Of a stretch of 64,000 nucleotides of DNA, positions 40,061-52,244 are shown piece after piece. The DNA comes from Sinonovacula constricta. Lineage: Eukaryota; Mollusca; Bivalvia; Cardiida; Solecurtidae. Location: the NCBI GenBank assembly GCA_007844125.1, contig CM017567.1, positions 36,487,920-36,551,919 of the forward strand. The letters are read 5' to 3'. The stretch's first letter is position 1. Each line of letters starts with the position of its first letter. Position numbers and translations under genes: made by a program. The notes below the pieces were generated by a model. That model saw only the letters and a program-made list of their open reading frames with translations. It did not search any database and had not been told where the DNA came from.

Positions 40061-40650
40061 ATTGAAGAAATCGTTTTATTTAATTTGATGATGTCTATTA
40101 ACATTTTCCTGTTATTTAAGCCTAATCTCAACAGTTCGGTATGCGGCTGTGAAGTTTCTTTGCAGAAATAAATAGATAATTACTTAGGAGAAACCTAAAA
40201 AAAGAATCAAGGATAAATAGGTAATGAACAAATAATAAAAGTTGATTAAAATACGTGCAAGCGCTATTCAAATAGGGAAAGCCAAAGGAATATTTTTGTT
40301 TATGTTTTAGGGGTTATATCAGCAAGCCTGTTGTGTGCGTATTTTAATGAAGTCCGCGGGGTTTTATTAACAAGCTTTCTGTTCTCGAAATAACTAAATC
40401 GTCATTATGTAAAGCCATAATCAGGTCTATTCCTTCAGGGAAAAGGTAAGGCACATTGTATTTGTCATATTGAAAGCCTAAAAGGAAATTGACAAAATAA
40501 TAAAGGGTATTTTATGGTTCCTTAATGTAATCACAGCGCTAATGTAAAACGTTACGTAGTGATTACAACAAAAACTATCCTTATTTGTACTCAGATTGGT
40601 TTTTACAGCTAATAGATCTACCTATTAAAATTAATTTTGGATTATTTTAT
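40061..40650 (+). repeat. Second direct duplication, copy 2
   Basis: Counterpart of 37861-38500. The two Family 1 copies at 38515-39690 lie between the arms. Confidence 0.7.
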
Positions 40651-40654
40651 TTTA

Positions 40655-43140
40655 TTACATGCAATAATGTATGCAAGTCTTCATACTGAGGGCAATAAAA
40701 CCCGTTTAAATAATCCTAATATGTTTCTCTTGAAGGCGCAGTAACAAAGCATCGGTCTTAACGAATTTTATTTTAGTGATGTGGAATCTGAGCTGGTTCA
40801 TGGTGTGATTGGCCAGTAGCATAATATCGGATTAAATAGTCACGCGATCTGATGTCATTATATTATTATTTATTAACAAAGGTATTGAAAGTGAGAAACC
40901 ATTAATTTAGTTAGTTGTTTTCAGTTCTAACGCAACACTATTTGCCTACAATATTGAAATCTTTTGAGAAAACTTTTAATTCTCTAACTTACCTGTATAA
41001 CAAAACTACAAGGTTCAAAATGTATCTTGAGAATATATGCCAAATATGCCTTAGCAAATACTGGAATACGATGGCTTAGTCGGGTGAAGTATTTTCTCGA
41101 GACAACACTGACATCCTGTCATTAATTAATAATAGGTTGACAAATAATATAATTCCTTGGCATGAACGTGTATGTTGTCTTTGGTGTAGCCAAAGCACAT
41201 ACAGGTACAACAATTGAAAATTAGAACGAATATATTTAATTGCATCAATTATGGACTTGTTTCAGTATAAACAAATACATATGCTATATTTCCTTTTAAT
41301 AACAGTCAATACTTTAAGCAAATATGCATGTTTTAAATGTCCCTCATCCAGGAATCGTTTCCCTCCCTTTTTTACAAAGGTGAAGGAATTGACTTACATT
41401 TTTTCAATACGCTCCGTTGTCATAATTCACAATTCACTTTTAGGTAACAGAGGGTAATCCCGAGATATAAGTCTCTCTTTTGCTACGAATGAAAAGGCAA
41501 AAGGACAAAGTTAAATTTACAAACGCCAATCAGATTATGTACTTGAACTATGTGTCTGTACTTGTGATTAAAGAAGAAAACGAGAGAATGGGAGGCCTAT
41601 ACTAAAATAATCAAATCATTCGTTCTAATTTGTAGTTTTTACTACGGTGGATATATAAGCAAAGCAACCCATCAACAATTATTAGCCAGACAAAATGTTA
41701 ATACAATTTTATATATGCTATACTCTTAGTTCACAATTTGAGAATATATGTTAATGTCACCTGAATTCTTGTCCTGTAAAACGTGTTAGTAACCTTTTCA
41801 ATGAAACTTTATCGGATAAATTTTCCTTATTATGAGCAAAATTCCCTTTTATGTATTCTTCTATCAATTTGGCTTTTTGTTTCCTAAATACTAGCTTCTA
41901 TACTTACTTATGTTTGTAGCATTTAGGGCAGTCAAATGTTCAGAATGATAACATTCCACCTGAACATGCATGTAAAATGCTAATTTGATGCTGTTAAATG
42001 TATACGTTTAAACAAACTTGATTTTTTGCTACTTGATATAATACTTTACAGCTACATGTATGTAGAGGGATAATAATAAAGAAAAGAGCTATTTGACCTG
42101 ATACATGTATGCGCTGTTTTATGTTACGATTTGTGAGCACTTAATATAAACTTCACAATAATTGTTGTTATCACGCCTTATAAGCACTTCTACACTTCTA
42201 ATCTACACTTTGCAATAAGAATATGACAATGTTTTCTGAGTACTGCGACATATATTTCACTTTGATAACATGGCACAGGATATTAAGTTTATAAATGCTA
42301 GTTAAATGTAAAAAATAAAACAATACTAAGAGACAACACATTATACAAAATAGTGCGAACGTATTTGATCTGTCTATCGGTATATTGTATATCTCCTAAT
42401 CAGAAATATTTAATAAACCAATGAAGAGCAACTATTCAAACTAAATTTCCCACAGGGTGTCATTTTTACAAATGTCAGGCGTTTTGCATGTGCATGTTTT
42501 GAAGATTATCTTCTTTTTATAAAATATATTACTTTTTCTTTTTTTGCACATTACTAAATCGCAAGGGTAAACTAGAAATACACGCTCATGTTCTCCAGCA
42601 AAAATGATTACGTCCATATGCAGTAAAATTGTTGTCGAGACCTGTGTTTACGATTATAACTTAGATAAGTCCTACACGACATACACGCACATTAAAATTT
42701 CTAAAATGTCGTGTTTATTTACTGTACTTTGACATCTTCTATTTATCCTAAGGATTTCTAGCAAGAGGTGACATATAAAGAGTGTTTCTCCGCAAAATTA
42801 AATATACCATAACTCCAAAGAAAACTCTTTGAAATATCTTGGAAATCAACTTGTAGATGAACTTGATTATTACACATCTGTGTGTTTTGACCGATTGAAT
42901 AGGAAAATTGGAATCGATTTTTTTTAATATATTGCATTTAGGAGATATGTAAATGTTTCATTTATGTTTTGGCTAAAAAACTTAAGTGAAGTAAAATTGA
43001 TTTCGCTTGTTTTAAGGATCTACGAAACTGTACGCAAAGCCCTAATTAATTACAAGATATAATTCATGGTTATGAATAAATGCAACTAAAAATATTCGTA
43101 AATTTTCCTTGTCGTTGTTAGTTTCAAATAACAAGAATAT
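40655..43140. other. AT-rich non-coding DNA
   Basis: No gene, RNA or confident repeat. AAAACCCGTTTAAATAATCC near 40697 faintly resembles a core fragment but is too decayed to call. Confidence 0.45.
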
Positions 43141-43142
43141 AT

Positions 43143-43335
43143 GACAAAGTCCTATGAGCAGTGCAACATATTCTTAACAAATTTTTAAAAACACAGGACA
43201 AAGAAATTCACAGGTAAGCCAAATGTAAAAGTCAGAACAAATATGTGATGAGACATTTAACAACAAGAGCAAATCCGACAGTTACCGCCTTGGAACGGTC
43301 AGTCTACAGAAAATACCGAAAGGAATTCTGAACCA
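43143..43335 (+). repeat. Family 1 repeat, 5' module and core start
   Basis: GACAAAGTCCTATGAGCAGTG, in two parts, then ACACAGGACAAAG, ATGTGATGAGACATTTAAC, GACAGTTACCGCCTTGGAAC, CGGTCAGTC; decays after that, with ACCAGTTTTACATAGC still recognisable. Confidence 0.85.
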
Positions 43336-43339
43336 GTTT

Positions 43340-46300
43340 TACATAGCTAATACTTCGCAATTCGCCAAGTCTCAGATCATAAACAAAATCTAAAATAATA
43401 AAAAACATTTGTCATTTAATTGATAATTAATACTTGCCCTAATTTGTAATTAAATGGCCTTCCGCACACTATTTACTTATTTAAAAATGTACAATCTAAA
43501 GTTCTTTTTGTCAAAAGGTTTAGTTATTTACGTCTTTGTAAAGAGAGCGTATAAAAAGGTCCTAAGAAATAGGCACATATAAATAAATTTTAACAAACAA
43601 TAGAAAACATGCAAACATACCAGTCAAATGTATAAATGACACAACAGCTTGGATGAGACTACGTAAATAGAAAAAACCAACAATTACAGTCTTGAAACTT
43701 GCATTCCAGAGAAGGAAAACGTTATTTTTTAATGGCCATATTATTTTTCTCATAAAGGCGCAGCCGTTAATCACAGGCTCCAAATTATATTCCGCCTGTT
43801 TGCGTAATTGTATTGAAACCAGAAAGGTAGCATGCTTTGAATAAGAGAAAGAAAACCCCATAAGAGTCTGTAAAATAGTTATTGAGTCATAAGACGTTTC
43901 TCTAACTGACATTATTTTATTGTTTTAACCGTAGTGAAATTAAGGCTGGTTTAATGTTAAGTTAATAAATGTCAGACGCATTGAATTATAATAGTTTCGA
44001 GATCGCAGGACAGGTTAAGCCTGAAAAAAATTAAATAAATAGCAATCATTAATGTGCTAAAATGTAAGACAATTTGTCTTGACTTGAGACTCTAAATCCT
44101 CAAATGATGGCCACGAAAATGCTGTATCTTATATAGAAATGTATAAGTGTTTTTGACGGCTGTATTTAATACATTGATACACTATATGTAATACAATTTA
44201 CCGATATTTCATGCTTCAACACGTAGTTGTACAGATGAAAGAATGCCGCCCCGATATAATCATCCTATACACAAGCATTAGTTTTAGCATACATAATAAT
44301 ATCAATAATAATTCATAGTAATATAATATAGAGATTAAACAAAGGTGAATTATTTCAACTCTAGCGGAAACTTTCATTGGCGATTATTGTGATCTCTGAA
44401 CTATGACATCATTTATCACTGACTCTTAACTTACAAACCGATGAGCTCTAAACATTACATACGGACTATTTAATATGTTACATAATTCACAACACTGTCT
44501 GAGTTAAATAACTAAGTAACTAGTTATGTATAAATAGTATTTAACAATTAGTTTTTGATACAATTTAAAAAATAAATGAAAACCACATATGTAATTGCCA
44601 ACTAATATATGTTTAAGGATTGTCGTTGAAGACTGGAGTAGTTTATAACAAAAATGTAGGTAAACGAAATTCAGCAACGGCAACGCCGTAAACAATTATG
44701 TCAGACAAATTTAAATTCTTTGGACACTTTTAGTTAAACATTAACCAAAAGTCTAGTAAAATAATATATTGCATGGTTAATTAGCTGCTTGTAAAATATA
44801 GGTAAGATTTGCCTACACCAGTGAATTCGGTCTATGTTTTCTCGTGTAGGTCAATTCAACTGTTAGTTAAAGTTGATTTAACCTAAACCTAGAATTTGAA
44901 ATTTAAAAGCAACCATCATTGATTATTTGCCAAGACACGAGCTTTTAACAACAAAATCAGAATTGAGAACCAAACTTCATTAAGACTTTTACACTTTAAT
45001 TGAATCTGAGGTAAAATGCGATGAGGTAGGCAGAGCAAGAGATAATCTAAAGTAAAATTAAAACGGAAATATAAAGATGTTAGTGGAAACATCTAGTATC
45101 AATCTATGTCAATTTTATAAGTTTATAGACTCTAAAGAGAGACATTAAGGTTCTGTAGGCACATTTGTTCTAATTACATGTCACTAACACTACTTTAAAC
45201 ATTGATCTTTTTTCAATGACACATTCAATGAACATTTACGTACTTCCAGGCGCCATATTCCAGTTGAATAACATAATCAACGGTTCGTTTAAATACTCTG
45301 GAGGGTCATTATTTACATCAAATGTCAGGTTTTCACTGGTTAATATTAGGATATATATTATAAAAGTTAAAGTGTTGCCTACACCCAATTTATCAAAGTC
45401 TCCCTGCATGACCCAACCGGAAAGGTAAAACGTCAAATTAATTATTGAAACCCCATTTTGAATTTTAAACTAATATAATATTCATTATATCTTTTAAATT
45501 GAAAACACAGTTTGTGTTTATGTTTAAGGCTAAAACTGGTTGTTTTTGTGTGTTTTTTCATTCGGGTTGGGGACCCAGTATTTGTAAATATAAAGGCCTA
45601 ACGTCACTATTTTTTAAATATAATCTTGCGAAAAACAAAACAAATATAACTTACATTGATCCTCATTGTTCCTAAAAAGCAAAGCTTTGTCACAAATATA
45701 TTTACACTTTGGATCAAGGTGAACAAGATATAATCAGTCTAATGAAACAAAAACTTCATGATTAGTGCACACCAACAAGCAAGGTCGAAATTGACAACGT
45801 CTAAAACAATCTCTAAAAAACCAGAACTCAATTAATAACATGTTTATCATTATACAAAAAAAGGGACACCGACAATATTCCACAATATATTTATACATAA
45901 ATTAATGAAAACAAAAGCAAAACGAACCATATTTGTCCGCAAACATTGCAATATTACAAGATCAAAAATAATATGGAAAATATTTACAATGAATAGCTAT
46001 GTTCAGCTTATTATAAATAACGAATGAAATTATACGATACAGGCACACCTTACATATAACTATTCAAAACTTTATAATTTCAACCAGAATTCATAGATTC
46101 TGCGATTCCAATAAAACTATTGTACAATTGTTGTCGCTCTTTAGTATAGTTAATTTGCAAGTAATAAATTCAGCCTTACCTAACACTGCAAAGATCTTTA
46201 AATGTAACAAAAATAGTTTGTTTTTACAATTACGCATTTGTCCTTGTTTTAAGTACATTTATCTGAAAACGTAGATCTAAATTCAAAAGAGTTTTATACT

Positions 46301-46500
46301 TTTAAAGACGTGTTACCTATAAAGTTTTATTCAGAATCACATAGATTGTTACCTGAATATATGATACACTCGTATGTTATTATCATCAGTTAATTAGCTA
46401 AGACGCACGGTCTTAATCATGGTTATTTTTAATGGCATTTCCATTATGGTGATATTTTGCTGCGATAAAAGGCAAATTAGATTATGTCTGATTATTATTA
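43340..46500. other. AT-rich non-coding DNA
   Basis: A 116-codon minus-strand frame (43562-43912) has hydrophobic stretches but no recognisable domain, and one of this length is expected by chance. Nothing else could be supported. Confidence 0.4.
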
Positions 46501-46505
46501 AAATA

Positions 46506-46582
46506 CCTTCAGGAAGTGAGAGATTGGAGTGCTCCAAAACCAGTCCGCCCTTTTGATGACTTCCAAAGCGGTAACCGTTGAT
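46506..46582 (-). repeat. Family 2-type core fragment
   Basis: The plus strand has CCTTCAGGAAGTGAGAG, TGGAGTGCTCCAAAACC, AGTCCGCCCTTTTG, TTCCAAAGCGGTAACCG. The GGAGCGCTCC-like form and AAAAGG linker match the copy at 63720 better than Family 1. Confidence 0.75.
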
Positions 46583-46857
46583 TTTACTCTATGCGGGCTA
46601 TTTTAATCTCAGTGCTTTGTCACTTGAACATTTTCTTGTATTAGCCTTTGTGTAGTGGTAGTGCAAATTTTTATATTTGTGGTATTTCTCATAGGGCCTC
46701 GTAATATTTTTATGCTATGCTTCGTGTCTACATCAAAATCAGTATCAAACTGTTCTGAATATTGTAAATAAAAAAACACACATGTAACTATTTTCACAAT
46801 CCTCAGACTTGTATGGTTATAGAAACCATATTCACGTGATTTTTTAAATTTATAAAT

Positions 46858-46970
46858 ACAGTAAAACCTTTCCAATTGGCACCTATGAGCAGCAACAACC
46901 TCCACGCAGCAACTCTTTAATTTTCTCAATAAGTTTAAGTGCATTTTAACCTCTGAGCAGCACGTCCTCT
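46858..46970 (+). mobile_element. Possible DNA-transposon terminus, pogo/Tigger-like
   Basis: It starts TACAGTAAAACC and contains two related sub-repeats, ACCTATGAGCAGCAACAACC and AACCTCTGAGCAGCACG. A TACAGTMAAACCTCT-type start followed by repeated ACCTCTGAGNAGC units is, from memory, the look of pogo/Tigger-type ends. No matching opposite end or transposase was found, so this is an isolated end at best. The 111-codon minus-strand frame over it is probably incidental. Confidence 0.35.
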
Positions 46971-47007
46971 GAATAAAGATAAATGGCCAAAAGTAAAGTA
47001 AGTAAAG

Positions 47008-47061
47008 TAAACTATTTCACAGCAACGAAAATCCATCTATATTATTTGCGTGTTTTAATAT
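47008..47061 (+). repeat. Short dispersed repeat, copy 1
   Basis: AACTATTTCACAGCAACG, CCATCTATATTATTTGCGTG and TTTTAATATGAAA match 49586-49641 with few differences. Confidence 0.75.
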
Positions 47062-47064
47062 GAA

Positions 47065-48120
47065 AAAAAATCAAAATTGTGCTAATAGAAAGAATATTAT
47101 CAGTAAATTGGCAATAGTAACTAATAATATGTTTATTAAATCCACAAAAAAGATTATTGGTGACTTTGCAAGAAGTGAAAAAGACAATGGTTGCTGTTTA
47201 TCTGCAGCTTACAATGCCAATTTATGGTGACTAAATATTAATGCATTTATCTACCTTCATATTTTAGTTCTTAGTTTCATTGACTAAGTTTACGCAAATC
47301 AAGTTGTTTTATTTAATAGGTAAATAAGAAAAGGTCTTAACAGATTCTACATTTAGGCATTTTCACTGTGTTTTAAATTTAACACTGCAAATGTGTATAC
47401 TCTCCTAGTTCTTCTCTCCGGAATTTTTATATAAACATATTATTTTTTATTACAAATCCGAAAATTATTCTGTTAGGAATATAATAATTTCTCTAACTTG
47501 TATAAGGTTAGTAGTTAAACTAACTTAAAACATTCAGTTTCTCGTTGATTGTTGCCTCGGCCTAAGAAAACGACGTTTCAGGCGTTATTGTTAAGGACGC
47601 TTAGTGTATAATTCTTTTTCACTATTCCATACTTTGGATGTCTGGTCTTGCTTATACAATCTTAATCCACAAAAGATCAATTGTTTACCTGAATTATTAC
47701 CAATAAATAGGAAACTTGTTAACAATATGTGATTAATTTTTTGTTGTTGTTGTTGAATTTTGATTACGTTTATTGCTGTTTTATTGTGTACAATAGCAGT
47801 GAGGTCTTTTATCCTTGGCATTTGTGTTGTGTTTCACAAGATTTGTTTTAAGTCTCTGGTTATTGTTGACAGATCAATATTCTGAACAAACGACAGTTCA
47901 CTGTAAATTAGCACAATCATTTATTCCTGAACAAAATAGGTTTTTCTTTTTCTTTTCACATATTTAATTGTTTTAGAAGTGCATTGCAACAATCGTTCAT
48001 CTCGTGGCATAAACAACAGTGCAAGGTAAACGTCTGTGTTTATTTCAGACATAAACAAGCTCGAAATATGCCACTTATTGGATTGTTTCTTAGTCTCGAT
48101 CGCCTAGGTAGAGAGGAGAA
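47065..48120. other. AT-rich non-coding DNA
   Basis: A 76-codon minus-strand frame at 47591-47821 contains a short glutamine run from (TTG)n and no domain. Nothing else was supported. Confidence 0.45.
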
Positions 48121-48124
48121 AGGA

Positions 48125-48220
48125 GGTTACATTTACCCTGTTTGCCTTTGTTGGTTTAGATTTAAATAGCTGTGGAAATTTTGATAGGACCTTTTCTTAT
48201 TTGCCTATTTTAACGTAAAT
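48125..48220 (-). repeat. Family 2 repeat, 5' module
   Basis: The plus strand reads TTACATTTACCCTGTTTGCC, TTTGTTGG, ATTTAAATAGCTGTGG, AAATTTTGATAGGACC, TTTTCTTATTTGCC, the reverse complement of the start of the copy at 63578. The rest of that element is absent. Confidence 0.8.
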
Positions 48221-48487
48221 TTTAATCTAAATCTTAGTAGTTGTTGGTTTATTGTGCCAATAAATTGGACAAGCGTAAAGTAAAATGATCATTAGTTATG
48301 CTTTTCTTACGTTTTTTCCTAATACTTCGCCATATTTTTGGTTGAGACACGATAGAGGAAAAGAAGTTTCAAATAACATTGGCATAAATAATGACGTCCT
48401 TATTCTACGTACGAAAATATAGTTAGTAACAAAAAACACATCCGATGGACAAAGACAAATATCGGCTCTTGTTGATCCCTTCTCAAA

Positions 48488-48710
48488 AGAGCTGTATCCT
48501 CGCACTTCCTAAGGGGTTTCTCAAATGCCAACAATGAAAAGCAACCCGATCTATTTCATTAAGAATGTCCAAGCGCTGCCGTTTTTTAATCTAAAAGTTA
48601 TGACGAAAGAAGTGATGTCATCGAAAATTGATGCCCAAATAGTATTAAGAAGAGAGGGAAGTATTATTTCTATTAGACCAACTACAAAAATATTGTAAAT
48701 GAATTATTTT
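48488..48710 (+). repeat. Family 1 repeat, core end and 3' module
   Basis: CTCGCACTTCC, GGGTTTCTCAAATGCC, CGATCTATTTC, ATGTCCAAGCGCTG, GACGAAAGAAGTGATGTCATC and ATTATTTCTATTAG (long motif split) match the middle of the 50449 copy. The 5' part and the far 3' end are missing. Confidence 0.85.
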
Positions 48711-48714
48711 TTAA

Positions 48715-49389
48715 ATCCAGAAAAAAATCTTTTTAACGCTCTTTTACCTTACTCGTGTACGAGAAAACGATAATACACTCATTATTACATAATTTACTTT
48801 AAAAGAACTATCAAAAGAAATCATGTTTTGTTTAATTTTTCGTAAATTGTATGATTCCAGATTATCGACCAAAGGCTAAATAATAAAAAGTGACCTTATT
48901 CTGTGGGTGCTATTTAAAATTAAGCTTCTGTTCAACCAATCCATTACTTGCCGTATATAAGTATGTACTTGCTTTGAGTTTATTTCTGTATTTATAGCCT
49001 GCCATTAAGATGAGTTATTTATGCCTGTTTAATATCAGCGGATAAATTAATGAAATATTTTATAATGACCATAAAATACAATTCAGCTTCAGTTAACAAA
49101 AATTAATTATCGATGTATCCTGGGAAATGATATGGCATCACGGAGTTGGAAAATAACAGCTCAAAAATATGCGTACTTTAAAATTGTGAATTAAAGGGAA
49201 AATTACCGGGATTGCCTTATCCTATTATAAACGTTAAAATAGTTAAAATATAAAGACTATATGTTGTCCATTGCTGATAATTATCTTAAAATGGCATAAG
49301 CACCAGTTTTATCCATAAATTAGGTCAATGGTGTGCCCAGCCAGTTTTATATATTATCATCCACAAGTTTTAGAGAAATGAACTTAAGC
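48715..49389. other. AT-rich non-coding DNA
   Basis: Nothing recognised. Confidence 0.45.
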
Positions 49390-49433
<44 letters not shown>

Positions 49434-49503
49434 ATCATCATCATCACCACCATCAACAACATCATCATCATCATCATCATCATAATTATTATTATTATTT
49501 TTA

Positions 49504-49550
<47 letters not shown>

Positions 49551-49552
49551 TA
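49390..49552. repeat. Compound trinucleotide microsatellite
   Basis: (TTA)n, then an ATC/ACC/ACA-type block (about 49435-49482, mainly (ATC)n), then (ATT)n again. Confidence 0.95.
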
Positions 49553-49585
49553 AGTGATATTATATGTGTACGATAAGTTAGGATA

Positions 49586-49641
49586 AACTGTTTCACAGCA
49601 ACGGAAATTCCATCTATATTGTTTGCGTGTTTTAGTATGAA
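49586..49641 (+). repeat. Short dispersed repeat, copy 2
   Basis: AACTGTTTCACAGCAACGG, CCATCTATATTGTTTGCGTG and TTTTAGTATGAAA; pairs with 47008-47061. It lies just after the trinucleotide tract. Confidence 0.75.
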
Positions 49642-49644
49642 AGA

Positions 49645-50185
49645 ATGTTTTCGTCCGTGTAAATATTATAACATGACATTCATTTTATCCAAAACAAATT
49701 GAGGCCAGACAGTCTGTAATTATTTTACTATATATAATAAAGCAAGCCTTTTTGAAGCAGTACATGTATCTTTAAGAAAATATTTTCTTGCATTTATTTA
49801 AACCACTAGTCAATCCTAATGGAATTCATGTCATGTATGCTGACACAATTGCTTAAATACAATGGTTAATGTAGTTTAAATTGATTTACAGTATTTAAGA
49901 GAAGAAAGACGGTTTTAGGATAATATAATTAAATTTAAAAGCTGTTATCAATGTATTTTTGCATTATCGTTGTATTATCATTATCGCACTCCTATTTAAT
50001 TTCATTTATTTTATGGATGCTCACAATTCCACACTACAATATATAATGACATTTTACTTAAGATAATCTATTCAATTAGTAAATAGAATTTAATATTTTT
50101 TTTTAATAATTGGCCCTGATTTTGCACTTTTATTAAAATGCGATAAAACTGTTATCGAAATGGAATAAAAAATATGTAAAAATGT
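49645..50185. other. AT-rich non-coding DNA
   Basis: Nothing recognised. Confidence 0.45.
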
Positions 50186-50189
50186 CCTC

Positions 50190-50420
50190 TGAGCACTGAA
50201 ACATACACCAACATTTGAAACAGGACATCGCAAAGATGTTCATATGCAGAACAAATGTAAAGGTAAGAACATGATTCATTTATCAAAAGAAGCCAAACCA
50301 ACAGTTACCGCCTTGGAACGGTCAGTTGGCAATACGAACCGTCATGGCTGCTTTACCCGATTTTACTAACCTCGCACTTGCTGAGGGATTTCTTAAATGC
50401 AAGAAAAAAAACCCACATCA
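50190..50420 (+). repeat. Family 1 repeat, partial copy
   Basis: GTCCTCTGAGCACTGAAAC, CAACAGTTACCGCCTTGG, AACGGTCAGTTGGC, CCTCGCACTTGC, AACATGTCCAAAAAG. It has 5' module and core but lacks the 3' module, and is followed within 30 bases by a full-length copy. Confidence 0.85.
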
Positions 50421-50448
50421 TTTTTAACACAACATGTCCAAAAAGAAT

Positions 50449-51028
50449 ATATGACAAAGTCCTATGAGTATTGCAACATATACCAAACTCCGAAAGACAC
50501 AGAACAAAGGTATTTCACATGCATGCCAAGCGAAAAGTAAGAACAAATTTGTGATGAGTCATTTAAGGAAAAGAGCAAACCCGACAGTTACCGCCTTGGA
50601 ACGGTCAGTCAGCAATATGGACCGGCTGGGGTGCTTAAACCGGTTTTACAGAGCTCTAACCTCGCACATCCTGACGAGTTTCTCAAATGCAAGCAACGAA
50701 AAGAAAAACGATCTATTTGAAAACAAAATGTCCATGCGCTGATATTTTCTATACGTTATGACAAAAGTAGTGACGTCATCGAAAAATAATGTCCACATAG
50801 TGTTCAGAAAATTAATATGGTATTATTTCGATTTGAAAAACAACACAAAAATGGTCGACCACAAATAAAATTAACTTTCTGAATCATGAACAAACATGAC
50901 CAGAGACGAATAAATAGTTGTAGCATCCTGTTCATGTGAAGATGTAATTGAAGAACCAAAGTTCAATGTCCATCAAAGGAAATACACGCAACAATCCTTA
51001 TAGGATGAATTAAATGACAAGCTGACGT
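50449..51028 (+). repeat. Family 1 repeat, full-length reference copy
   Basis: The 5' module starts ATGACAAAGTCCTATGAG. The core runs from about 50585 (CAGTTACCGCCTTGG) to 50680 (CTCGCACATCC). The 3' module runs from about 50736 (GCGCTGATATTTTC) to GGATGAATTAAATGACAA at 51020. The ends carry imperfect inverted repeats (50461-50484 against 50981-51004). A 92-codon frame at 50464-50742 is not maintained in other copies. There is no RNA polymerase III A/B box, no poly-A tail and no enzyme frame, so the class is open: a MITE-like element or a SINE with a lost head. Confidence 0.9.
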
Positions 51029-51311
51029 TTTCTCAGATACCCTATGACATCGTTTAAAAGAAAGTAGTGACATAATTGAAAAATAATGTCCACGTGGTAT
51101 TTATAGGAGAGATAGAAGTATTATTTCTATTTGAATAACTACACAAGATTGTAAATGAAATTAAATAATTTGAATCAAAACAAACCATGTTCAGAGAAGA
51201 AGAGAATATGGTTGTACATCATGTTCATGTGTAGATGGAATTGCAGACCCAAAGTGCAATGTCTAGGAAAAACACGTAACATTCCTTATAGGATGAATAA
51301 ATGACAACATA
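51029..51311 (+). repeat. Family 1 repeat, second 3' module in tandem
   Basis: It begins GCTGACGTTTTCTCAG and repeats the 3' half of the preceding copy: AAAAATAATGTCCACGTGG, GTATTATTTCTATTTG, CATGTTCATGTGTAG and GGATGAATAAATGACAAC. It joins head to tail with the previous element, with no intervening 5' module or core. Confidence 0.85.
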
Positions 51312-51547
51312 CATTTCATGAAGACTAATCGCACTTATATACATTATTTATTTTTTATCTAATGGAATGTTGTATTTACACGAAAGCTTCTATTCTTCTT
51401 ATAAATTGAATCTTAATAATGATTAACACGACCGTAGTAAGATCCTTTAAAATTTGTAAATAGACACACATATATCACTAAAACAAACCTATCGATGCAA
51501 AAGTTATACATGTATATTACTTTGTAACATTTCAAGCGCATTCTGGG

Positions 51548-51678
51548 TCTCTCTCTCTCTCTTTCTCTCTCACTCTCTTTCTCTCTCTCTCTCTCTCTCT
51601 CTATCTATATCTTTTGCTCTCTCTATCTCTCTATCTCTCTCGCTCTCTCTCTCACTTTCTCCCCCGTCTCTCTCTCGT

Positions 51679-51709
<31 letters not shown>

Positions 51710-51850
51710 ATTTATCTATCTCTCTCGCTCTCTCTATCTCTCTCGCTCTCTCTCACTTTCTTCCCCGTCTCTCTCTCTGTCTCAGCTTCTCTTTTTCATC
51801 CCCCCTCTCTCTGTCCCTTGTCTCTTTGTCGCTCTGTCTTTTTTATCTTT
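51548..51850. repeat. Long pyrimidine tract, (CT)n-based
   Basis: About 300 bases of interrupted CT repeats with CTAT, CGCT and CACTTTC variants. Almost all pyrimidine on this strand, so intramolecular triplex (H-DNA) is possible. An 80-codon SLSLS-type frame in it is an artefact. Confidence 0.95.
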
Positions 51851-52050
51851 CCGTAACTGCTGAGACCTAATGTTGTATTAAACAGAGTTCTACGTAGAAA
51901 ACTTAGTATTTCCGCTTGCTTAAAAAAGAGAAGACGTTTTATACTATTCACGACGAAATTACCTGGACTGTTTTCGTTAATTTGCTACAACTAGTGACGA
52001 CTTGTACATATTAAATTCCCAGTTTCTTAGTATGTATATATTGGTTTCTT

Positions 52051-52240
<190 letters not shown>

Positions 52241-52244
52241 TTTA

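Noticed and set aside
43562..43912. 116-codon minus-strand frame with hydrophobic stretches
   Set aside because: No known domain. A rough estimate from stop-codon frequency gives about one such frame per window by chance.
46609..46944. 111-codon minus-strand frame
   Set aside because: It overlaps the possible transposon terminus and has no recognisable domain.
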